Of a DNA stretch of 64,000 nt, positions 23,501 through 34,574 are shown one piece after another. Source of the DNA: Telopea speciosissima (taxonomy: Eukaryota > Streptophyta > Magnoliopsida > Proteales > Proteaceae). The position numbers were made by a program, and so were the translations under genes. The DNA lies in NCBI RefSeq assembly GCF_018873765.1, contig NC_057925.1, forward strand, positions 49,674,010-49,738,009, read 5' to 3'. A model generated the notes under the pieces. It searched no databases. It was not told the DNA's origin and was given only the letters and a program-made list of their open reading frames with translations. Each line of letters begins with the position of its first letter. Position 1 is the stretch's first letter.

Positions 23501-26232
23501 CTACCATTCACCTCACAAGATCGGAACAGCCAATCCCAAACCTGCCACATCATCCAGAATGAAATTGTGAAATAGCAGCAATTAATAATACAGGTCAATG
23601 TGCAAGATCCTTACTTGCATCGGCTTTAGCTGTTGAATGGCAATCTTCAGTGTTCTTGTCCGTTCTGAAACTAATTTTGAACCATGAGGGCCTATTCTTC
23701 CATTATTTGAATCATTCTCATCATTGTCCGTTGATTTCCTTCTCTCAAGGATATCCGACGGGGGGTTCATTTGTTTACGGTACTTAGGCCTGGCTGTCAC
23801 AAGTATATTACTTGCCATCAAAATTACTATATAAATGAAAAAGACAGTTTTTCATGAATAAGTCCGGAATCTAGGAAGGAATGACAAAATCTATTAGGGA
23901 GTCGTGGTAACTCCGATGCTTAGTTGTCACAAGCATCATACTTGCCATCAAATATGAATGAAACAGACACTTTCTCATGAATGATCCTGGAATCTAGGAA
24001 AGAATAGTAAATCTACTAGGGAGTCGGGTGCCTGTGATGCTTAGTGGTGCAAGTTCAAAAGGTTAGGTAACTCAGGTTTTACCTTGGAAGGCAGGACCCC
24101 TCCCTCAAATAAAGTAAATCATTTGTGTATTCATCAAAGAGGGCAATAACAGATATAATGAAAGCAAGTCCCATCCTAGGTGAGTTTTCCTGGCAGTTAT
24201 GGATGAGAATCAGTAATGTTGCACCTTGATACATAAATAACAATACAGAACACATGTCAAACTAGAATCAAGGAAAGGAGGAGCTCTATATACCTGATAG
24301 ACAACAATACCGCTATAAGAAGCAAGAAAGAAGCTGCAGAAAAAAGCACTAATCACAGCCCCAACCACTGCTAATGGCCACAGTATGATGGCAAGTCCAG
24401 CAAATGGGACACATGCTGCCTCCAGAAATGGTCCCTCTCTGCCGATCAAGTCTTCAAGCAGCCTCTTCCATCCTTTGAACAACATGAGAGGACTTTTCCA
24501 TAGGGCAACAGCAGTTACTAAAAGCACATCTACAGGCACAGCGAGCAGGCTAACAAATAAACAAGCCGGCAGCTTCCATAACCTTTTAAGAGAAATGGAA
24601 TGTGTTAAGTTTGGTACATTTATATCCCCAATATGATCACCTCCCACAGGCCTAGGAAAAAGAGAAAAGAGAGAGAGAGAAGGGGGTTAGATCCTTCACT
24701 TAATGCTCATGGGCTTTTCATCTTCAGGTACTTCTTCAGTCAATTCATCCATGTAAGAAAAGTAAGAGTGGAAACAGAAGTCTGTAAAGTCTCGCACCAC
24801 CGTGCAGCTTCCCTCAATTGTGCTCCAGCTACCATCCTGACATTCATGCACAATCATAACCCACCCGTTTGCAGAATTTGAATCAAGTTATATATGAAAG
24901 AAGACACCATCAGGTACACAATGCAGTGAACCCCATTAGATCCCATATCTACTCCTCAAATGCAATGGATTTGAGGTCATACTTGATTGATCATACAGTG
25001 AGATTGTAGGACCTATCAAATGGTGGCTCCTGAGCATATTTTCTGGTGAACAGCTGATAACTTACTGCTATGATGTTAGCTTAAATTCAATCTCCTGGTT
25101 GACAACAGTTATTGTTTGGTTCTGTTGTCCTCATAAAGAGTAAATTGAGGAGGAATCATACCACAACGCAATGGAGAAGTTTGTTTTCGACTTGATTCCC
25201 GGCAGCTTCAAAAGTCGCAATTAATGGAGTGAAATAACCATATCCTACTCCTGCTAGAAGGCTTCCAACAATGGCAAAGATTGGCCAAAGGACAAGTGGT
25301 AGTGGCAATGATATCAATACTAGAATCTTCAAAACCAACCCAAACTTTTTGGTTCTGAAATAAGAAACAGGAGAGGAAGACAGGTGTGAACAAGTGCATA
25401 TGTGAAGAAGGTAGAAGATTCATTTAAGGTTAGATGTATAGACAGAGGTGAAAAGAAACATACTTTGCCACACAATAGTAAGTCCAGAAGACATGTGCAG
25501 GCCATAATCCAAGGATTACAGAAGAATTTCCAATTAGAATGATCACAGTTACAACTGGCCCAACGATGACCGCTGCAAAAGAAATATATTTTAGAAACTA
25601 ATATACAAGTTAACCCACAACATCATTAACAGAGCATGTTGCAGGGGAATCAAATGGGTGCCAAAGCGGGGAGGATTGATTCATGTACTTCTATATTCCA
25701 AATTCATCATTGATTCAGTATTGTACAAGTTTTGAAGACCTATTTGAACTACCTCAACAGGGCATGATGGAACTGAAGGCTGAACACTCGCCAAGGTCAT
25801 CTATTTCCATGAAAATATACTGTTTGATGGATCGTTTTGATCAAGTTCTGTCTTGCTTTCTAAAGATATATAGAAACCACTGTTTGCGCAAATTTTTGGG
25901 AGGAATATGTATCTAATGCACATGAAAATCTTTGAAAACACCCCACTCCACCCAAAAAAAAAAAAAACCCTTCAATTTTATTTCAGAATGATGCTCAGAG
26001 TTGCAGATATGATTGGATTTGTTTTTGCTAAATAAAAATCACATTCCTTTCCTTCTACCAGAGAGGAGGAAACAAAGACGAGAAAAAGGAATTGTTAGCT
26101 AAATGCTTAATTGGTTAGGTTACCTTTGAGGAGGCCGAGAATGAGGAGCAGTAGGAACAAGGGAAGAAAATAGATAAAGCTCCAAATCTTCTGCATTGAT
26201 ACCCTCCATGGGATGAACTGCTGCAGAAGCAT
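20574..26232 (-). CDS. Multi-pass membrane protein, At3g27390 family
   Basis: Ten exons on the minus strand join in frame: 26232-26124, 25572-25464, 25354-25162, 24836-24700, 24582-24294, 24189-24083, 23789-23615, 23541-23346, 23233-22993, 20790-20574. The 590-residue product matches the family length of about 590. The N-terminal half has several hydrophobic segments (FIYFLPLFLLLLILGLL, PVVTVIILIGNSSVILGLWP, LPLPLVLWPIFAIVGSLL, then LWPLAVVGAVISAFF), plus conserved WSTIEGSCTVVRDF, FKGWKRLLEDLIGREGPFLE and DEYTNDLLYLREGSCLP. The C-terminal half is soluble and ends with PTFRRRFRSLLKVLY. Function is unknown. The start at 26232 is chosen for length; 26196 is the alternative. Intron 9 contains a solo LTR. 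Confidence 0.93.
21555..22640. mobile_element. Solo LTR, 1086 bp, with 5-bp target duplication
   Basis: Begins TGATGTAGATCG and ends CCATCTACATTA, imperfect inverted termini. CCCGA flanks it on both sides (21550-21554 and 22641-22645). No primer-binding site or coding region, so the internal part was lost by LTR recombination. The TA in place of CA at the end looks like a C-to-T change. It contains CTG/CAG-rich stretches near 22090-22215 and lies in intron 9 of the membrane-protein gene. Confidence 0.85.
23783..24040. repeat. Tandem duplication spanning a splice acceptor
   Basis: The block CTTAGGCCTGGCTGTCACAAG... (from 23783) is repeated from 23919 as CTTAGTTGTCACAAG..., and a third start appears at 24040. 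Shared segments include TTGCCATCAAA, GAATCTAGGAA and AGGGAGTCG. The first copy carries the exon 7 acceptor of the minus-strand gene. In the second copy the equivalent acceptor AG has become AA. Confidence 0.75.
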
Positions 26233-26599
26233 GACCCGCAGAAATGGAGGGAAAGGAATGGAAAAGCTTAAGACTCGATTAAAAGGAACTGACGGAGTAG
26301 AAACAGAGCAGGGCTCGGTCAAGAGAAGAGGAAAATCTGTTCATGAAAACTATCAAAAAAAAAATAAAAAGTGAGAGAGGAGAAAGAGAGAGAGTAGAGT
26401 GTTGACGTGTTGTGTTGAGGGGTTACGTGGCAAAGTGGGCCGTGGCCTCGATCGACGTGTCATTTGACTGGTGTGTCTAGACTCTAGACTTTCGTGCCGT
26501 CACCCTCTCAGCTTCAGCTGCAAAAGACATGAGAGGGGAAAGCGGGCGATAAAGAAGGTTTCTATATTTTCATGTCACAGAGGCGGTTGCTTTTCCGGT
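26233..26599 (-). other. Promoter and 5' region of the membrane-protein gene
   Basis: Contains a purine-rich GAGAGAAAGAGAGAG stretch (about 26370-26400) and otherwise unremarkable sequence upstream of the chosen start. No clear TATA box was found. Confidence 0.4.
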
Positions 26600-27150
26600 T
26601 GGATAAAGCATGGTTTGAGTTATCGGTATCGTATCTTTGGTATCGGGTGATATATAGACGATACATATTGGTTTTGCTAGTCATCGATATCGATACCATG
26701 TCGATATCGATACCATGTCGATATCGTGTCGGTAACACAGTACGGACAGGGATAAAATGATCAGAAAACTCATTTTTTAAAGAATTTCAGGGTAATTTTG
26801 TTTGATACAACTGATCCAAGTCGATACCGTATCGGTATTGTATCTATTGTACATGTTGCAGATAGCCATTCCGATACCGTACACTAAAACCATGTTGGTA
26901 TCAGCCAGCATGGGTAAACTGTATCAATATCATATCATAAGCCACCGATTTTGATATCGTGCCAATATCGTATCAATGAAACGGTGCTAGTTAGAGGTAA
27001 AACGGTCAAAAAAAATCTGATTTTTTAGAAAATCAGGGCAAATCAGTTCGATATGGGCTGATCTGGTATCCATATGATATTGATCGATACGTATCGATAT
27101 CGGCATCTGATATTGATATGAAATTGATATATCGTTAGTTATCAATACGA
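26600..27150. repeat. Iterated-core hAT-like sequence, TCGGTATCG type, composite
   Basis: Starts with CATGGTTTGAGTTATCGG (26609) and has an inverted CACTAAAACCATG at about 26882-26894; the repeats then continue to about 27150. The body is dominated by ATCGATATCG, GATACCATGTCG and TATCGGTATTG. Probably two nested or adjacent members of the 15362 / 40012 family; ends and target duplications are not resolved. Confidence 0.6.
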
Positions 27151-27329
27151 AAGAGAGTAAAATGATAATGCAAAAGATTCCGTGCACACATATTCACTAT
27201 CCACCGTCAAGCACAGACCTTGGCCATTGGACAAGAAAAGATCGAAATACACCCTTCTATTTGACACATCGTAACTTGGATCTTTTCTTTTCTTTATACT
27301 GCCATGTTGGAAAACCTTGATAATAAAAA

Positions 27330-27552
27330 CCCTCAGGGGCGGCACATTTGGCAAGGGACGAGGACTAAGGAAGCTGAAGCTCCTGAGTTTGACTCTGTCT
27401 CCCCCCTTGGGATCACTCGCCTGAGAGGAAACTCCCTAGTGAACATAGGGGTCCCAGTATCTTTCGATTCGTGTGTGTTGTAGGGTCGTGCACAAATCCG
27501 AAGGGAATTAGTCGGCCAAAGGCCGCACACTTTTAATTCCAAAAAAAAAAAA
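27330..27552 (+). mobile_element. SINE with poly(A) tail and long target duplication
   Basis: A block ending in about 14 A residues is flanked by AACCTTGATAATAAAAA (27313-27329) and AACCTTGACAATAAAAA (27553-27569), one mismatch in 17. The 5' part holds an A-box-like GGCAAGGGACGAGG and a B-box-like GAGTTTGACTCT, in tRNA-like spacing. No ORF. The long duplication and A tail show LINE-type retrotransposition. Confidence 0.75.
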
Positions 27553-27693
27553 AACCTTGACAATAAAAAGGGGAGAGCGTTCTCTATTGGAAAACGCAAG
27601 GATCATGTGCACATGATAGCCAATGAGAACACGCGCTGGCATCTCTAGGGTAGAAATTTCAACTTTCATGAGAGATGGGGCGATCATTCACAA

Positions 27694-27733
27694 CCCCCCC
27701 CCCCCCCCACACACACACACACACACACACATA
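27694..27733 (+). repeat. Poly-C / (CA)n microsatellite
   Basis: A run of C residues passes directly into about twelve CA units. Confidence 0.9.
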
Positions 27734-28238
27734 ATGTCTGAGTGTGGCGTGCACGCCCCACCTGCTCCCCTAGAGAACATTTTCCCCAAAAAAACCAAGG
27801 TACCTTTATTTTGAAGGACAAAATAATCCCATCCAGCCAGATATGTACCGATATGATTATTGACATTAACCGAGACCAATATGAAATTTTTATCCTTCCT
27901 TGAAATTAAATCCTGACTAAGTTATATTGATTCTCGATAACATAGTTGGGTTAATAAAAGAGTGGAATTGGGGAAAAAACACAGTAAAATATTTTATAGA
28001 AAAATATTTTTTTTTATAAAATTTTTAATTATTTTGATTGATCATAAGTCATAATCAAGAACCAATAACTGCATTGAAAAATGTTTAAGTAGAGGAAAAT
28101 TTTTTATTCATACTGTTGGAGTCTAGGGAATTTTTATCCTTTCAAGTGCAGTCCCTTGCCTAGTGCACCTACATGGCGCAAGAATATCAGTGATCAAGAT
28201 ATCATTTTTTATAAATAACATTTTGAATTTTAAAATGA

Positions 28239-28274
<36 letters not shown>
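27734..28274. other. Intergenic AT-rich DNA
   Basis: No gene recognised. Ends in an (AT)n microsatellite at about 28242-28269. Confidence 0.5.
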
Positions 28275-28278
<4 letters not shown>

Positions 28279-28430
28279 TTGGGCAAGAGACGGTTGTTTG
28301 GTCGGGTAACCTTTGCACTAGTGTGGGGGGCAATGCGAACACACATAGGAGTATCAACGTGGATGGACTTTTTTATTTCACATGGGTAATTTGCGGTTCT
28401 GTGTCCAGCTGTAGGAACTATACAACCAAG
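28275..28430. repeat. Dispersed repeat copy
   Basis: Sequence of the type GTCGGGTAACCTTTGCACTAG... CATCAACGTGGATGG... TTTATTTCAC... GTGTCCAGCTGTAGG. Degenerate relatives lie near 11985-12165, 41262-41335 and 60535-60710. Class unknown; no terminal repeats found. Confidence 0.5.
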
Positions 28431-28514
28431 CATGGTCCTTTTTCCCTATTTTATACCAAAAAAATGATTTTTTTAAAAATTTTATTATTTCTATAAGCTA
28501 TGTATTTAATATTA

Positions 28515-28687
28515 GGGGAAAAGATCTCTGTCTGGGAATGTGGCCTACGCCAGCACTCCCATGAGTCTATCTCTTTTCTCATGTGAAAAGACACCTCTAA
28601 CCCTTGTTTTAAGGAGGAGAGATAGACACGTAGAAGTGCTGGCGTAGGCCACAGCCCCTTACAAGTCCCTTGTAGAAAACTGCTCCC
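28515..28687. mobile_element. Mutator-like MITE with 10-bp duplication
   Basis: 173-bp inverted repeat: the left arm holds AATGTGGCCTACGCCAGCAC, the right arm its inverse GTGCTGGCGTAGGCCACA. Flanked by TTTAATATTA on both sides (28505-28514, 28688-28697). A second family member is at 51229-51390. Confidence 0.82.
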
Positions 28688-28929
28688 TTTAATATTATAT
28701 ATTTTTAAATTTTAGCCATGTGAAGCGTGTCCTTTTGCTTTCATAAATGCCCCTCACTACAATAAAATATCTTCAGAGAAGCTTTTGTCAAAGAAAAATG
28801 AAGTGTGTTACGAAACCATATGTGAAGAGTTGAAAACAGGAGGAGCTGATCCGGACCCAAGGAAATGCTCTTTATTCTAAACGAAACTTCAATCCGTGCG
28901 CTACAAATTCCACATTTGGTTACCAGTAG

Positions 28930-29745
28930 GGGGTGCAAGTTTGGCTTGACGAGTCAAAGCCCGCCCTAAACCTAGTAGGCATGGGTTGAGATTTTCAGCC
29001 TGAAGGGTGGGCCAGGGTTGGGATGCCTAGGCACAAGCTAGGGTCAAGCCAGGCATGGGCTAAGGCCTTGGGTTGAGCTCAGCCCGGCCTGGCCTAAATA
29101 TATAATCTGGCATGGCCTAAATATGAATATTATCATATTTGTATTCGATTATATTCAGACGGATTCGGATAATATCCTATTGATTTTCGGATGGATTCGG
29201 ATAATTTCCGGATAGTGATTTTTTGAATACAGATTCTCTTAAATTGATTTGAATACGGATCAAATATGAAATTTTGACTATCCGTTGATATCTTTACCGT
29301 TTTTATGATGAGGATTAGGGTTGAGATTTGAGAGTTCAGCAATTACCCTTTCTTCCACTCTTCTTAGTCTTTGATTTTTTATGTTTTTTACTTTAGATTT
29401 TATCTTGTATTTATTTTAATAGATATGTGATTCCATGTATCACATTGCATAAAAATATATATATAAACCAATAGCAAATCTACAAAAAGAATCACATTAT
29501 CTTAATTTATAAATTTATAAAAATAAGATAACAAAATCCAATAAGGTAACTTAAAAGGATAGTCGAACACAGAGATATATTTTAGATATTTTATTACCAT
29601 TGGATTACTAAACGAATCGGATAATAATCGATCGGATAAGGGGATTATTATATTTATATCCGATTAGTTTCAGATAGATTCAGATTCTCCTAAACAGATA
29701 CGAATGCGGATCGAATACATATTTTCAAATATCCATTTACATTCC
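28930..29745. repeat. Two adjoining iterated-core repeats
   Basis: 28930-29110 repeats GGCC-rich words (GGGCTAAGGCC, GCCAGGCATGGGC); 29120-29745 repeats ATTCGGATAATATCC-like words and ends CATTTACATTCCTAG, close to the inverted end of the 19291 element. Left terminus of the second block is missing. Both look like decayed hAT-type elements. Confidence 0.5.
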
Positions 29746-29972
29746 TAGTTGTAGTTATTTAAATCCAAATATCCAACAAATTTGATGAAATGAGAGTCTC
29801 AAATAAGAGGGAAATATATTTACCAAAAAAAATTAATAAGAAGGAAGGATGGTTTTGATTTTCAAAGTTGGTTATTAACTTTAAGGGGAAGTTTAATTGG
29901 CAAGGACAGATAGTTTACAATTAAGAGGTCATGAGGTCACTCTCCCTTGGTGTCTACCTCCTATTAAAAAAA

Positions 29973-31732
29973 GGAGGGAATTTCCTAGATCTACTAGATT
30001 AAAAAAAGATTTACAAAACCAGTAACAGTAAATTATGTTTTACATTCATAAGTTATTTGATTTAAAAAAATTTACCAAACCCCCACATGGGTAAAAAAAG
30101 TTAAATGAATAACCCAAAATGCCCCAACATCCATCTCTCTCCTTCTTCTCTCGACGGAACCAACCACTCCCTCGATCCAAATGGAGCGCATCCCCATCAA
30201 TCTCCATATGTCAGGTTCATTCGATGGAAATATGAAATTGAACGAAAGTGCCCCACCAAGCAACATTGAGGCATAACCTTGAACTTCAAAAACAGTGTAC
30301 AAAGCAGTCCCAGGTACTGCAGGATTCTTTGTTGCGGTGGAAGTCCTGGGCGCAAAGTTGTAGTAGTCTTTTGAACAATCTGATATATAACACAAACTCA
30401 CGAAGATACAACTTGAAAGAAAATGAATTTCTCACAAGACCCAAGTTCAAATCAAGAAATTCTTAAATCCATAAAGAAAACAGACGGAATGCCATATGGG
30501 CAAAGTAAGAATTTAAATTTGAACTGAATTAAATTACTCCTAAAGCATTCACAATTCACATAGCCAGTGAAACTTAAAGCTATCCCTGGATATTGAGAAT
30601 AATAACTTTCAATGTACGAAGAACTACTTCTAGTGTTATATAGAATGTGGGTAATTGAGATTGGATGACAAAATGTTGCTTTGGTATGATGCTTTGGAAC
30701 TATATTTCGTACTCTTCCGAACACACACAGATACACCCGGGATGGTGGGTGATAATAAAAGATAACGATTAACCATAAATCATATGAATTGGGTAATGGG
30801 CATTTCCCGAAAACGATTTACGGTTCAGGTTCTAACGAAACAACAACCAATTTCAGGAAATAAAGCTTACCTTTTTTATGTCTTTATCGATTGTCGGAGT
30901 AGCAGATGAAGTAGTAGTCGAGGTGGACTCAATACTACTTCTTTTGCTTGGATCTTGGTCTCCTCCGCGTTCTTCAACCGTCTCAAGGCCATCTGACATT
31001 GCCCCGATTTTGAGTTTTCTTCTGTAACACTTTATAGTGCCGGACTCTTTTATCGGAAAGATGGCGGGAATTTTGGTTGAGACTAACGCGTGCATTTTCA
31101 ATCTAGTTTTTCCTTTCGTAAAATCCTTCAGAAATGATTTGCCATTGGAAGCCGGTGCCGGCGAGGCGGCCACACATCCACAGACAAAGTCACAGAGAGA
31201 GAAGCTGGGAGGATATGATAAAAGTGAGGTCGGATATAAGGAGATTTTTTGTTGAATTATTTGAAATTATAATTGATACATTACTCTAGCTAAATCTCAC
31301 TACTGTTGCATCTTTCCAACCTACCTTGTCTTGTGATTGTGTTGAATCAGTCCCAGTCGAAGCCTCTCCATTCCTATCTATAAATGCTATTTTAGGTTTG
31401 AATCAACCCATTAGGTCCAGGTGATCCCATTGATTGATTTACAGACCATTCCGATTAGAAATTAGAGGGTTGCTATTGAAAGGAGAAGGATGGGGCGGGA
31501 TTGCAGGGGAGGGGGATCAAGGGAGTGATTGGTTCGGTCGGGAGAAGAAGAAGAAGGAGAGAGAAGGATGTTGGGGCATGTTGGGTTATTCATTTAACTT
31601 TTTTTACTCATGTGGGGGGATTGGTAAATCTTTTTAAATCAAGTAACTTATGAATGTAAAACATAATTTACTACAACTGATTTTGTAAATTTTTTTTTAA
31701 TCTAGTAGATCTAGGAAATTCTCCCGAAAAAA
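29973..31732. mobile_element. Long-TIR element carrying an RPH1-like gene fragment (Pack-MULE type)
   Basis: The arm 29973-30179 (GGGAATTTCCTAGATCTACT ... CTCCCTCGATC) is inverted at about 31525-31732 (GATCAAGGGAGTG ... AGTAGATCTAGGAAATTC). Each arm is about 207 bp. Both flanks are A-rich, so a 9-bp target duplication cannot be recognised. Between the arms lie exon pieces and an intron of a plant gene (30180-31173) plus about 350 bp that could be its upstream DNA. The gene match stops exactly at the inner edge of the left arm. That structure is the definition of a gene-capturing Mutator-like element. Confidence 0.75.
30180..31173 (-). pseudogene. RPH1: Captured fragment of RPH1-like chloroplast protein gene
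   Basis: On the minus strand, one exon piece (about 31160-30871) encodes a transit-peptide-like segment, GAMSDGLETVEERGG and TPTIDKDIKK, then a perfect GTAAGC donor. A second piece, after an acceptor at 30379, encodes NPAVPGTALYTVFEVQGYA and NEPDIWRLMGM, highly like plant RPH1 (At2g48070, resistance to Phytophthora 1). The middle of the family protein between these pieces is absent, and the two exons do not join in phase. The conserved part after GMxSIW is cut off by the transposon arm; reading runs into arm sequence (GVVGSVERRRREMD). No ATG opens the first piece except an internal one at about 31095. It cannot make a complete protein. Confidence 0.8.
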
Positions 31733-32930
31733 AATTGATTATTAGTAGACTAACTAAATGGTCTAGTGATAAAATAGGGCCAAGCCCAGCTTGCCCTGAG
31801 CTCGACAGGATTGGGCCTGAGCTAAAATATTTCAACTCAACTTAGGGTCAGGCCAGGCTTGGGCTGAGCTTTGGGGCCTTGGGTTTTCAAAAATCCGGTC
31901 CAACAGAAGTCACCACAATCCACTTGATGCATTCGGATGCCAATCTTGAAAGCGCCTTCAACAAATGCAATTTGCCTAACATGTCTTCTTTTTTTTTTTT
32001 TTTTGGTAGGATTTGCCTAACGTGTCGAACAGAATAATAATGGTGGATTTGGATCCTCTGCGGCCTGAGTTTGTGCGACCATCATGCTGCATGCATCTTC
32101 CAGGTAATCACCTCAGCACAGATGTTCATCCAATGGTTGAGCATCCAACTCCTCAAAAATGCTGCTTACAAGCCATGGGCTTAAACTCTTTGAGTCTTAG
32201 AAATTAGACCCCACAGGAAAATTATCCACCCAGGTTCCCTGCCCGGTAAAAAGAGGCAAGATAGACCCACCCGGGTAGTGTATTAGGGCAGGGGATAAGG
32301 TGGTCATTACCATCCTTTAGGAGAGGAACCGTATGAACTGTACCGGACAGGAACCAGTGAGGATAAAGATCCGGTAACCCACATGCTTTCATCTTTTTGT
32401 ACCCTACCAATGATTTCCATTTCAACTTTCAAATTACAGGGATTTGAGCTTTGAATAGAGAATTAAACAATTGAGCCACTGGTTCTTTCCCATTGTACAT
32501 TAATCAAAAGAAAGTATTCATGTCTATTGATTTTCCCTTTTCAGGTTTCACTTCTTTTCCGTGCGACTCTTTTTTCTTTCATCTCTCCTTCCCCCAAATT
32601 TAAAAAAAAAATAAAAAATGTTCTATTCTGTATCAAAATTCAAAGACTATATCAGATTCCCATTTCGAATCATCTTCTTAACTTCACGTTTCTCATGGAT
32701 CTACTACCAATGGCTATATATTGAAGATCAATTAAGCTCTCCCATTGAATCTCAGGTTTAAAAAGAAAGGAAAATAGCAGGACTCTCTGTATTGAGTATT
32801 GACACTAATCTTTATAGCTCATAGAACGAAATCAAACCCGGCTGGTTGCTTAAAAGACAAATCAAACCTAAAAAGAATTCACAAGAGAAAAATAAAATTA
32901 CAGAAAACAATAAATCATGTATTTGGATCT
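31733..32930. other. Intergenic DNA
   Basis: About 31780-31900 is a decayed GGGCCAAGCCCAGC / GGCCTTGGG iterated repeat. A run of T residues lies at 31988-32004. The remainder up to the NHL gene is AT-rich with no gene seen. Confidence 0.45.
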
Positions 32931-33698
32931 TCACCTCTTTGTTCTGCAACTTCGAGCAACCAGGACACCATATGGTGGACCAGACATCTCAACCTGGCAT
33001 CTCCCATAAAGCCAATAAGATATATGGGTCAAACCCAGATTGAGTCTCACCCTAAATGTTCCCCTTATATTATACCGAATCCGATTATTCTGCAACTGAT
33101 TTCTGAGCTCTAATGCCAGATTTGGGGGTAAATAAGCTTCACTTGTTAACATATGAACCGAATCCAACCTCACCTCTCCAGGTCTCAAAGAGAATGCTTG
33201 AAGGGCTTGAGTTGCAATAAGCCTGTCGAAGAAATAGAGTTCGATTTCCAAGTACTGAAACCTCACATCAATCTTTCGATTTGGGTTGGAGAAGTTAGCG
33301 AGAAATATGAAATCACCGTTAACATAATCTGGGGAATCCAAGTAAACACTATTGAGGGTCGCACTGGTAGTTTCAAGTAATGGGTACCTGGGTTTGTAAG
33401 CGAGGTAGATGATCAAGGTGGAAATTCCGGCAATGATGAGAAGAAGACTGAAGATGAGACAAATGATAGCGTAACACCAGACGAAGGGGTTAGTCCGGCG
33501 AGGTTTCCGGAGTAGGGTGGCATTCCTTGGTTTGACGGCGGTGAAGTCTGTCACCGGAGACTGTTGATTCAAGTTCAAGGATTGCTTTGATACGACAATT
33601 TGGTTGAGAGGTGAGGGATTGTAGCGCTTTTGAGGTGGTAGTGGAAGCGGTGGAAGTGGTGGTGGTGGAAGTAGTGCTAGAGGTTTTGAGGGAAGCAT
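32931..33698 (-). CDS. NDR1/HIN1-like protein (LEA_2 family)
   Basis: A single open exon gives 255 residues from the ATG at 33698. The N-terminus is proline-rich (LPPPPLPPLPLPP) and cytosolic; basic residues RKPRRTNPF precede one membrane helix (WCYAIICLIFSLLLIIAGIS). The outer LEA_2 domain follows with ATLNSVYLDSP, FLANFSNPNRKIDVRF, TSEAYLPPNLAL and ISYWLYGRCQVEM, ending GVLVARSCRTKR. NHL proteins sit in the plasma membrane with an apoplastic LEA_2 domain, and several act in pathogen response; this subgroup has no settled role. An upstream in-frame stretch to 33827 lacks family similarity and is taken as 5' UTR. Exon length and the absence of introns match the family. Confidence 0.92.
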   Translation of the reverse strand: MLPSKPLALLPPPPLPPLPLPPQKRYNPSPLNQIVVSKQSLNLNQQSPVTDFTAVKPRNATLLRKPRRTNPFVWCYAIICLIFSLLLIIAGISTLIIYLAYKPRYPLLETTSATLNSVYLDSPDYVNGDFIFLANFSNPNRKIDVRFQYLEIELYFFDRLIATQALQAFSLRPGEVRLDSVHMLTSEAYLPPNLALELRNQLQNNRIRYNIRGTFRVRLNLGLTHISYWLYGRCQVEMSGPPYGVLVARSCRTKR

Positions 33699-34410
33699 CT
33701 TTGGGTTTGGGGATTGGGGAGGGGTTTTGGTTTTCAGAGGAAACCCTTGAAAGCAAAGAAAATGGAAAATTTGACAGAGCAGTGAGCACTGAGAACTGAA
33801 GAGGGTTGCTTTGCTAAAATAAAACAAGCTTATTAAAGAACCAATTAGATTTATGGTGAGGAAAAAAGAAGCTTTTGGTGGGAAAAGTCATGAATCATGA
33901 AATGGGTTAGTCTCAGTGGATTTTATCAAAAAAAAGGTTAGTCTCAGTGGATGGGAGTATGGGACCAATGTGGAATTTTTATTTTTTGGGGATTCGACAA
34001 AAGGTGGTGGTGCCATGGTGGAGATTATGGAGAACAGTAGATCTGAAATTGGAGAACAAACTATGAAAGATGAGGTGAGCCAACGGGTCCGACTGGTCGG
34101 TTTTGGTCGGCTCTAATTACTCTTCACAATTTTGAGGTGATATTTTTCCGTTTTATATTTTATCTATTGTTTTTAGTTAATTAGATTTTGTAGGCTAAGC
34201 ATGAACAAACGTTTTTATTTGATCGATTGATTACTGATTCATAATTGGGTTAATTGAGTTAATCAGCTTATAAACAAACTAATTGAGTTATTAATGGGCT
34301 ATAAATGTCTAATTAACGTTCAAGCAATGATGTTAATCGGTCTGGATTAGATGCCCATCGTGTACAATTAAATACCTGTCAATTGCAATCAAGCTCTACC
34401 AATGTGGAAT
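33699..34410. other. Upstream region of the NHL gene and intergenic DNA
   Basis: AT-rich. The likely promoter of the minus-strand NHL gene lies within the first 200-300 bp. No gene or repeat termini seen. Confidence 0.4.
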
Positions 34411-34574
34411 TTGGCTCTTCTCCAACTATGACGGGAGCTGGAGGATCCAATTCAGCCAAAAGAAAGGTGTTTGGGTCATTTCACAGACATACCTTTTCCT
34501 ATGAAATATCCAAACCCCCCTATTTTGGCTGGGCTAGATCCTCCAGCTCCTGCCATGGTTGGAGTAAAGCCAGG
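34411..34574. repeat. Foldback MITE
   Basis: The arms TTGGCTCTTCTCCAACTATG and, inverted, CATGGTTGGAGTAAAGCC pair, as do GGAGCTGGAGGATC and GATCCTCCAGCTCC. The 164-bp unit is almost wholly self-complementary. No target duplication was recognised. Confidence 0.7.
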
